Source: Roseovarius faecimaris
Lineage (GTDB): Bacteria; Pseudomonadota; Alphaproteobacteria; Rhodobacterales; Rhodobacteraceae
Assembly (NCBI RefSeq): GCF_009762325.1
Contig: NZ_CP034348.1
Location: 2,362,501-2,426,500, forward strand
Direction: 5' to 3'
DNA length: 64,000 bases
In this document: in pieces, positions 53,378 through 61,300 of the stretch
Layout: each line of letters opens with the position of its first letter
Numbering within the stretch: the stretch's first letter is position 1
The notes under the pieces: generated by a model
What the model was told of the DNA's origin: nothing
The model's input: only the letters and a program-made list of their open reading frames with translations
Database searches by the model: none
Translations under genes and position numbers: made by a program

Positions 53378-53452
53378 GGCGCGACGCTCTTCGGGCCCTT
53401 GCGTGCCCGCCTCGCGAGGCCGCCTGTCAGGGCGGATGAGCGGCCCGACCCG

Positions 53453-54097
53453 TTAGCCGTCCTCGACGCCGATGGCGCGGGCAAACTGGGCCAGCGTGCT
53501 CTCGGTCGGAGTGCCGTCGGCGTTCCAGTGCGGCGGATCGAACCGGTCTTCGACACAAGCGCGGTGGGCATAGAGCGCCATGGTCGCATAGATGATCCCG
53601 TCATCGATGACATGCTCAAGCGTCACCGCCTCGTCCTCGGGGATGCCCTGTTCACAGGCAAAGCAATGGGCGAGGATGACGCCGGCGGGAGCGGCGGATG
53701 TCCCCTTCGGCTCATAGGGCGCGTCCGGGTCGAGGCGGGCGAGCAGATCGTCGAGGGCCGCCTGCCAGCCCGCGTCATCCCCGTCGGCCCAGAGCTCGGC
53801 CAGTTCGGAGCGTGCCCGCAGATGGGCAATGGCGCGCCGGGCCTCGGCCAGAAGCGCGGCTTCGGGGTGCGGCGCATCGCCCAGGCGGGGCAGGATATCC
53901 TCGGGCATGGCCGGATCGGGTCGGCCCAGAAGTGCGGCCACCAGATCGCAGGCGGCGATCACCCTTGCGGCCGTGTCGGCATCAGCGGACTGCCCGCCGT
54001 CGCGGATCATCGCGGCGATCTCTGCAGGCGTCTCCAACTCGCCCAAGAAGTCGAGAGCGGCATCGTTGTCGAAGCTTCCCGTATCCCATGTGCCCAT
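53453..54097 (-). CDS. DUF4259 domain protein
   Basis: 214 residues. The first about 125 residues begin GTWDTGSFDNDAALDFLGEL, the opening typical of DUF4259 (MGxWGxGxFxND). A C-terminal part (HCFACEQGIPEDEAVTLEH, ATMALYAHRACVE) has cysteines and histidines that could bind a metal. Cytoplasmic, function unknown. It lies alone between convergent and divergent neighbours. Confidence 0.82.
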   Translation of the reverse strand: MGTWDTGSFDNDAALDFLGELETPAEIAAMIRDGGQSADADTAARVIAACDLVAALLGRPDPAMPEDILPRLGDAPHPEAALLAEARRAIAHLRARSELAELWADGDDAGWQAALDDLLARLDPDAPYEPKGTSAAPAGVILAHCFACEQGIPEDEAVTLEHVIDDGIIYATMALYAHRACVEDRFDPPHWNADGTPTESTLAQFARAIGVEDG

Positions 54098-54249
54098 TTC
54101 GGCCTCCTCTGCAGGGTCATATGTGCCGGCAGGATGAGGCTAGACGGTTTCCGGGGCACGGCCAACAGGGCCGAACCCGTACGAGATTTCGGCTGTGAAA
54201 GCGGCCGGGCGGGCGATACTGTCGGGGCAGCGAAGCCGGGAGAGGCGCG

Positions 54250-54606
54250 ATGATGGTCCGGGACGAGTTCAACAGCTTTTGCGGGGGGCTGACCGCCACC
54301 ACCCATGTGGTGCAATGGGGCAATGCGGATGTCTGGAAAGTGGGCGGCAAGGTGTTCGCGATCTGCGGCTGGAATGAGGGCAAGGATGCCTATACGTTCA
54401 AGGCCAGCGACATCGCCTATGAGGTGTTGCAGGATCAACCGGGCATCCGGCCCGCGCCCTATCTGGCCTCGCGCGGGATGAAATGGCTGCAGGTCTATGA
54501 GGCGCCGGGGCTGAGCGACGACGAACTGAAAGAGCATATCGTGATGAGCTATGACATGGTGGTGGCCAAGCTGACCCGGAAGCGGCGCGCGGAGCTGGGA
54601 TTGTGA
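54250..54606 (+). CDS. MmcQ/YjbR family protein
   Basis: 118 residues starting MMVRDEFNSFCGGLTATT, with VVQWGNADVWKVGGKVFAICG and APYLASRGMKWLQVYE, ending in DDELKEHIVMSYDMVVAKLT, the YjbR fold (DNA-binding-like alpha/beta, function unsettled). Start may be the ATG at 54253. Its stop overlaps the GTG start of kynU, so the two are coupled. Confidence 0.92.
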   Translation: MMVRDEFNSFCGGLTATTHVVQWGNADVWKVGGKVFAICGWNEGKDAYTFKASDIAYEVLQDQPGIRPAPYLASRGMKWLQVYEAPGLSDDELKEHIVMSYDMVVAKLTRKRRAELGL

Positions 54607-55796
54607 GCGGGTTTGCGGACACGCGGGCGCGGTTTCACCTGCCCGAGGGGGTGATCTATCTCGATGGCAATTCGCTGGGCCCCCTGCCCCGCGCCGCAAC
54701 CGAGCGCATGGCGCGGGTGATGCAGGACGAATGGGGCGAGATGCTGATCACCGGCTGGAACAAGGCCGGGTGGATGGCGCAGCCGGGGCGCATCGGCGAC
54801 CGGATCGGACGGCTCATCGGGGCGGAGCCGGGGCATGTGATGGTGGGCGACACGTTGAGCGTGAAGGTCTATCAGGCGCTGGCCGCGGCGCTGGAGCTGC
54901 GCCCCGATCGGCGGGTGATCCTGTCGGACAGCGGCAATTTTCCATCCGATCTCTACATGGCCGAGGGGCTGATCCGCACCCTGGGGCAAGGATATGAGCT
55001 GCGCGTGGTGGCGCCCGAAAAGGTGGCGGAGGCGCTGAGCGAAGAGGTGGCGGTGCTGATGCTGACGGAGGTGGATTACCGCACCGCGCGCCAGCATGAC
55101 ATGGCCGCCCTGACAGCGCAGGCGCAGGAGCTGGGCGCGCTGACGGTCTGGGACCTGGCGCATTCGGCGGGCGCGGTGGAGGTGGACCTGGCCGGGGCGG
55201 GCGCGGATTTCGCCGTGGGCTGCACCTACAAGTACCTCAATGGCGGGCCCGGCGCGCCGGCCTTCATCTATGTGGCGCCCGAGCACGCGGCCAAGGCCTC
55301 TCCAGCCCTGTCAGGCTGGCTCGGGCATGAAGCGCCATTTGATTTCGATCCCACCTACCGCCCGGCGCCGGACATTGCGCGGATGCGCGTCGGCACGCCG
55401 CCGGTGCTGGGCATGGCCGCGCTTGAAGCGGCGTTGGATGTCTGGGACATGGTCGACATGCGCGAGGTGGCGGCGGCCTCGCGGAAACTGAGCACCGCCT
55501 TTATCGAGGGCGTCGAGGCCGCCTGCCCTGCCCTGCGCCTGGCCAGCCCGCGCAGGGCCACAGAGCGAGGCAGCCATGTGAGTTTTCACTTCGCTCATGG
55601 CTATGCCGCGATGCAGGCCTGTATCGCCGAAGGGGTGATCGGAGATTTCCGCGCACCCGACATCATGCGCTTTGGCATCACGCCGCTTTATCTGGACGAA
55701 GACGATATCGAACGAGCGGTGGAGATCATCGCGCGTGTGGTCAACGACCGCCTCTGGGACCGGCCCGACTACGCGACCCGCGCCGCGGTGACCTGA
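54603..55796 (+). CDS. kynU: Kynureninase
   Basis: 397 residues from a GTG at 54603. PLP enzyme that cuts kynurenine to anthranilate and alanine (or 3-hydroxykynurenine to 3-hydroxyanthranilate). Key segments: [76 protein letters not shown] and Lys210 in GCTYKYLNGGPGAP binding PLP; GTPPVLGMAALEAAL closes the substrate pocket. It is coupled to the YjbR gene. Other tryptophan catabolic genes are not in the window. Confidence 0.95.
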   Translation: MSGFADTRARFHLPEGVIYLDGNSLGPLPRAATERMARVMQDEWGEMLITGWNKAGWMAQPGRIGDRIGRLIGAEPGHVMVGDTLSVKVYQALAAALELRPDRRVILSDSGNFPSDLYMAEGLIRTLGQGYELRVVAPEKVAEALSEEVAVLMLTEVDYRTARQHDMAALTAQAQELGALTVWDLAHSAGAVEVDLAGAGADFAVGCTYKYLNGGPGAPAFIYVAPEHAAKASPALSGWLGHEAPFDFDPTYRPAPDIARMRVGTPPVLGMAALEAALDVWDMVDMREVAAASRKLSTAFIEGVEAACPALRLASPRRATERGSHVSFHFAHGYAAMQACIAEGVIGDFRAPDIMRFGITPLYLDEDDIERAVEIIARVVNDRLWDRPDYATRAAVT

Positions 55797-55993
55797 CCCC
55801 GGACACCGCGCATACCGAAGCGCAAGCACGGCGTCGTGCCCCAAAAATACCTCAATTTGCCGAAAATTCGCCTAAAACCCGCTCTTTTGCGGCCTCAGAG
55901 CGACTGTATCCAGGATGGAAACAAAGTTGAGTAAGCAGCTCCATTGGCCGCAGCGGCGCAAAGATCGCAGGCCCCGAGGCAGGATACAGGACA

Positions 55994-58162
55994 ATGCCCA
56001 CGTATACGGTAGGGATATATGACGTCGACCCGGTCAACGTGCTTTCGACCACCATCGGAGGCACCGCGATCTGGACAGGGGCCAATACGCCCTCGGGCAC
56101 CGCGACGATCACCGATAACGAGCCCGGCATCGAAGGCTTTACCATCGACAGCCGCAATGCTGGCGGCGAGACGGCGACGGCCACGGTTACGGTGGGCGGC
56201 AGCACCTCCACGGGCCGCCGGGTCTATGCCGAGGAAAGCTGGACCCTGCTGGATACGGTCACCGGCCAGACATTCGAGGTTATCACCCTGCGTGTCGTGG
56301 GCGGCGGCGCGGGCGGCTACTACACCCTTTCGGAAATTCCGCTGGTTCCGGGGCGCAGCTATGAGACGCTTGATTACAACACCGACCCCGATGTGAACGC
56401 AGGCGATCCGGTTTTCAACATCAACGACTATGTGGAGCCGGGCGACGAGGTGGACGGCACCGCCGCGAGCGAGACGATTGACGCAACTTACGTGGATGCC
56501 GACGGGGACAGTGTCGGCGGCGGCGATGACACGGTTTATGCCGGAGCGGGCAATGACATCGTGTCGTCCGGCGACGGCAATGACACGGTTTATGGCGATC
56601 TGGGCTCGGATACGCTGATCGGCGGGGCGGGCAACGATGTCCTCTTTGGCGGCGAGCAGAACACCAGCAGCACAGGCATTGGCGGGACCAACACCGTTGG
56701 CACGAGTTTCACGGTCATCAACCTTGGGAATTTCGCCGATATCGACCCGGATGAACTCAACGGCATTTCGGAGAATGCCGCGGATCTTCTTGGGGTTTAC
56801 GGCGGGATCGGCTCGGAATTGTACAACAATTTCGAATCCGCCACCGTGTTCGACACGAATGCCGACACGACGCTGGAAGACAATGACACGGGCACCACGC
56901 CCGAGAATATCGTCATCAATGGCGTGACCACGCAGATCGACAGCACGCAGGTCTATAACGCGACGGTCACCTTCACCGATGGCAGCACCGGCACATTCAC
57001 GGCGGTTGTGGTGCAGACGGTGGATGGCGATGTCTACCTGATGCCGGAGTTTACCAACAACGCCGACAACCTGTTGCTGACCTCGGCGCCGATTCAGTCA
57101 ATCACGCTGCTTTCGGTGGATACAGATGATTCCGGGCTCGTGGCGGAGCGGATCGACGCCAATTACCAGGTGCCGTTGACCGGTACGGATACGTCGGGGG
57201 ATTCCCTGGATGGCGGCGCCGGGGATGACACGCTGATCGGAAATCTGGGCAATGACACCCTGATCGGCGGGATCGGGGCGGATCTGCTTCAGGGTGGCGC
57301 GGATGACGACACATTTTTCGTTGCGCAAGGCGATGTGGCCGAGGGCGGAGACGGCGACGATTACTTCTTTCTGACCGATCTGGGCGAAGCGGGCAGCGGG
57401 ACGATCACCATTGACGGCGGCAATGGCGGTGCCGGCGACAACGACACGCTGCAACTGACTTCGGATGTCTCATTTGCAGATATAACCCTGACCCCGAGCA
57501 GCGACCCCGGCGCTTTGTCGGGCAGCTTCACCATGGCCGACGGGACGGTGGTGAATTTCAGCGATATCGAGAATATCATCTGTTTCACCCCGGGCACGAT
57601 GATCCTGACAGAGACCGGTGAACGGCCGATCGAGAGCCTGCGTATCGGTGACCGGGTGATCACCCGCGATCACGGCGCGCAGCCGCTGCGCTGGGTGGGC
57701 ACTTCTACCGTGCCGGGCCGGGGCACCTTCGCGCCGGTGCGGGTGGGTCGCGAGGTCATTGGCGCGCGGCGCGATCTTCTGGTCTCGCCGCAGCACCGGC
57801 TGCTGTTCGAAGGCTATGACTGCGAGCTTCTGTTCGGCACGGATGAGGTTCTGGCGGCGGCGGCGCATCTGGAGGATGGGCTGAGCGTGATGCGAAGCCC
57901 GCGCCCGCTGGTGACGTATATTCACCTGATGTTCGACCGCCATGAGGTGATCTATGCCGAAGGGGCGCCGACCGAGAGTTTCTTTGCCGGCGAGGTCGGG
58001 CTGGCGGCGATATCCGGTCATGCCCGGGAGGAACTGTTTACCGCGTTTCCGGCCCTGCGCAGCGACCCGGCCAGCTATGGGGCGACGGCCCGGACCTGCC
58101 TGAAAGCCCATGAGGCGCGGCTGCTTATGCCGGAGCACTCCGCACTCCCATTGGCTGCGTAA
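55994..58162 (+). CDS. RTX-type calcium-binding protein with C-terminal Hint domain
   Basis: 722 residues from ATG 55994 (CAGGACA upstream). Order: N-terminal beta-rich domain, about 1-145 ([18 protein letters not shown]); a roughly 40-residue entry module ([20 protein letters not shown]) and RTX nonapeptides to about 225 ([20 protein letters not shown]); a 167-residue domain, 228-394, shared with the next gene; more RTX repeats ([20 protein letters not shown]); then a Hint domain from Cys530 ([32 protein letters not shown]) to near the end. No Sec signal, as for type I secretion. The Hint domain may self-cleave at Cys530. Confidence 0.85.
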   Translation: MPTYTVGIYDVDPVNVLSTTIGGTAIWTGANTPSGTATITDNEPGIEGFTIDSRNAGGETATATVTVGGSTSTGRRVYAEESWTLLDTVTGQTFEVITLRVVGGGAGGYYTLSEIPLVPGRSYETLDYNTDPDVNAGDPVFNINDYVEPGDEVDGTAASETIDATYVDADGDSVGGGDDTVYAGAGNDIVSSGDGNDTVYGDLGSDTLIGGAGNDVLFGGEQNTSSTGIGGTNTVGTSFTVINLGNFADIDPDELNGISENAADLLGVYGGIGSELYNNFESATVFDTNADTTLEDNDTGTTPENIVINGVTTQIDSTQVYNATVTFTDGSTGTFTAVVVQTVDGDVYLMPEFTNNADNLLLTSAPIQSITLLSVDTDDSGLVAERIDANYQVPLTGTDTSGDSLDGGAGDDTLIGNLGNDTLIGGIGADLLQGGADDDTFFVAQGDVAEGGDGDDYFFLTDLGEAGSGTITIDGGNGGAGDNDTLQLTSDVSFADITLTPSSDPGALSGSFTMADGTVVNFSDIENIICFTPGTMILTETGERPIESLRIGDRVITRDHGAQPLRWVGTSTVPGRGTFAPVRVGREVIGARRDLLVSPQHRLLFEGYDCELLFGTDEVLAAAAHLEDGLSVMRSPRPLVTYIHLMFDRHEVIYAEGAPTESFFAGEVGLAAISGHAREELFTAFPALRSDPASYGATARTCLKAHEARLLMPEHSALPLAA
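56675..57175 (+). repeat. 167-residue module, copy A (Hint gene)
   Basis: Encodes a domain beginning [18 protein letters not shown] and ending [11 protein letters not shown]. It is collinear, with no net gap, to 59994-60494 in the giant RTX gene; my residue-by-residue comparison gives about two thirds identity (112 of 167). Strongly kept pieces are [31 protein letters not shown], and LMPEF-NNADN-LLTS-PIQS. Confidence 0.85.
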
Positions 58163-58373
58163 CGGCGCGCACCGCGCAACCTTAGGTTTTTTATGCAAAA
58201 TTTCGGCACCCTGCCTTGGATTTGTCGCGCCCCATCAAAATAAAGCCTCAGCCGCAAATTAACCTTTTTCTTGGAAAATTGCGCCTTGAGCGAGCTGAAG
58301 CGGGAATCAGCGCGACGGGCGTCAACGTACACGAGTTGGGGACGTTCCCCGAACGATGACCGGAGTGTGAGTA
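58163..58373. other. 211-base leader between the Hint gene and the giant RTX gene
   Basis: No gene seen. It is AT-richer than the coding sequence around it, with AACC-TTA-GGTT followed by TTTT at about 58180-58194 as a weak terminator candidate for the Hint gene, so the giant gene probably has its own promoter here. Confidence 0.4.
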
Positions 58374-61300
58374 ATGGCAGTTTTGGACAATGCGGTCTGG
58401 ATCGGGGGCAGTGGCTTCGCCGAGTCTGGAACCACGACGGTGTCGGAGGGGGGCAACTCGACCACCGTGACCGGCACGTTTACAGCCGACGCATGGGACG
58501 CAACCGCGAATGGCACCGGGGTGTCGGAGTTTGGCGCGGCCTTCGTCACCGAGCCGATCACCGCCAGCTACAGCTTTTCCAATCCGGTTGAAAACCTCGC
58601 CTTCTCGCTCAACCACGTCAATGGCCAGGAGCCGACCTGGGACGATTACTGGACGATCTATGCCTATGACGAGAACGGCAATCTTCTCTCGGCGGCGGAG
58701 GTCATTGCCGGACTTGGCAATGTGCAGGATGAGTTCATCATCACCAACCCGGACGGGTCGGTGTCGATCAACTCGGCGGGCACCACCGCCAATGACATCA
58801 GCGTCTCGCTGAGCGGGCCGATCTCTGAGTTGACCCTGATCTACGATGCCGGCCCGGAAGGGGCGCAATCGGGCGGCTCGGGGATCACCGATTTCAGCTT
58901 CACCGTGCCTGCCGCGCCGGATTACACGGTATCGGGCACCGGCGGCGACGACATGATCGACGTGCTTTACACCGGCGATCCCGAGGGCGACCGGATCGAC
59001 AATGGCGATCATTCGGACGGCTCGGACAGCGATATCGTTCTGGCCGGGGCGGGCAACGATGTCGTTCTCTCCGGCGCGGGCGACGATACGGTCGATGGCG
59101 GCACCGGTGCGGACACGATCTATTCCGGGGCCGGGGCCGACACCGTCTTTGGCGATGCCGGGGACGATTTCATCGATGGCGGCGCCGGAGCGGATTATCT
59201 TGTCGGCGGCGACGGCGCGGATCAGATCGAAGGCGGCTGGGAAGACGCAGGCAACGACACGATCGAAGCGGGCGCCGGTGCCGACCTGGTCATGGCGGGC
59301 TCGGGCGACGATTCGATCCTGGGCCAGTCCGGCGAAGACTGGCTGGATGGCGGCTGGGGCAATGACAGCATCAGCGGCGGGACAGAAAGGGACCGGATCG
59401 TCGGTCACGCAGGCAATGACACGATCTCGGGCGATGCTGGCAACGACATCCTGACCGGCGGCGACGGGGCCGACCTGATCAACGGCGGCGACGGGGCAGA
59501 CAGCATTTGGGGCTCGGGCGGGGACACCATTGTCGGCGGCGAAGGCGGTGTCGACAGCGATGTGCTGAATGTCTCGGACGTGGCCTCTATCAGCTATTCC
59601 GGCGCCGAAAGCGGGACCGTGTTTTTCAATGACGGCACGTCGCTGAGCTTCTCGCAGATCGAAAACGTCAACGTCCTGAGCAACAACTATATCGTCGAAG
59701 GCACGTCCGGCGACGACATCATGGGCCAGTTCTATGTCGATGCCGACGGCGACTGGATCGAGAATGACGACGCCCTGGGCGGCGGCGAGCAGGACAGCGT
59801 GCGCGCCGGGGCCGGGAATGACTCCGTCTGGTCAGGCGAGGGCAATGACTCGGTCGATGCAGGCAGCGGCGACGATATGGTTCATGCCGGCAGCGGAGAC
59901 GATATCGTCTTTGGCGGGCTCGGTTCGGACTCGGTCTATGGCAGCGGCGGCGACGACACGATCTCGGGCGCCGAGAACCCCGCCACAGGCAGCGGCATAG
60001 GCGGCACGAGCACGGTAGGCAGCACCTATACGGTGATCAACCTCGGCACCTTCGCCGATGTTGACCCGGACGAAACCGACAGTGTGTCGGAAAACGCGGG
60101 CGATCTGCTGGGCAACTATGGCGGACCCGGCGCGGAACTTTTCAACAATTTCCAGACCGCCACGGCCAACGACACCAATTTAGACAACACTCTGGCCGAT
60201 AACGACGTCGGCGCGACCCCTGAAACTCTGACGGTCGGCGGGGTCGATTACCTGGTCGACAGCACCCAGGTGTATGACGCCACGGTGACCTTCACCGACG
60301 GGACCAGCGGAACGTTCACAGCGGTGGTGATCCAGACCACCACCGGCGAAGTGTTCCTGATGCCGGAATTTTCGAACAATGCGGACAACGCATTGCTGAC
60401 GTCGAAGCCGATCCAGTCGATTTCGCTCGATACCGTGAACCTCGACAACTCGGGGCTGGTCGCCAATCGGGTCGATGCCGACTACCTTTTGCCGGATGCA
60501 CCGACCGACACGTCCGGCGACTTGCTCGATGGGGGCTGGGGCAATGACAGCATCGATGGTTTCGCGGGCAACGACACCCTGATCGGCGGTGTCGGAAATG
60601 ACACGATCTCAGGCGGCACGGGGCGCGATACCATCGTGCTGGCCGACGGGTCGGGCAGCGACACGGTCACCGATTTCGACATGGCCGACAGCGGCGATGG
60701 CACCACGGTCGATCAGCTCGATGTGAGCGCGCTGACCTCGGATGGCGGCACCACGCCGGTCCATACCGGCGACGTGACGGTCACCGATGACGGTAGCGGC
60801 AATGCCGTTCTGACCTTCCCCGGGGGCGAGACCATCACCCTGATCGGTGTGGCCCCGAGCGAGGTCGACACGGCGTTCGAGCTTGAATCGATCGGCATTC
60901 CGCGCATCCCCGACTATATCGTCGAGGGCACGACCGGCGCCGACACGATCAACGCAGGGTATCTTGGCGACCCCGAGGGCGACAGGATCGACGCCGCAGA
61001 CAACCTGGCGGGCACCAATGACGACCTGGTTCAGGCCTTTGGCGGGAACGATGTGGTCGATGCCGGGGCCGGCAATGACACGGTCGAGGCAGGCACCGGC
61101 AACGATACCGTCTATGGCGGGGCGGGCAATGACAGCCTGCTTGGCGGCGATGGTGACGATTCCTTCTTCGGTGCGGACGGGGCCGACACGCTGTTCGGCG
61201 GTGATGGCCACGACACGCTCGATGGTGACGACGTCTTTGCCACGGGCGGTGCCGACCTGATCCTCGGCGAAGGCGGCAACGACCAGATCATCGGCGACGT

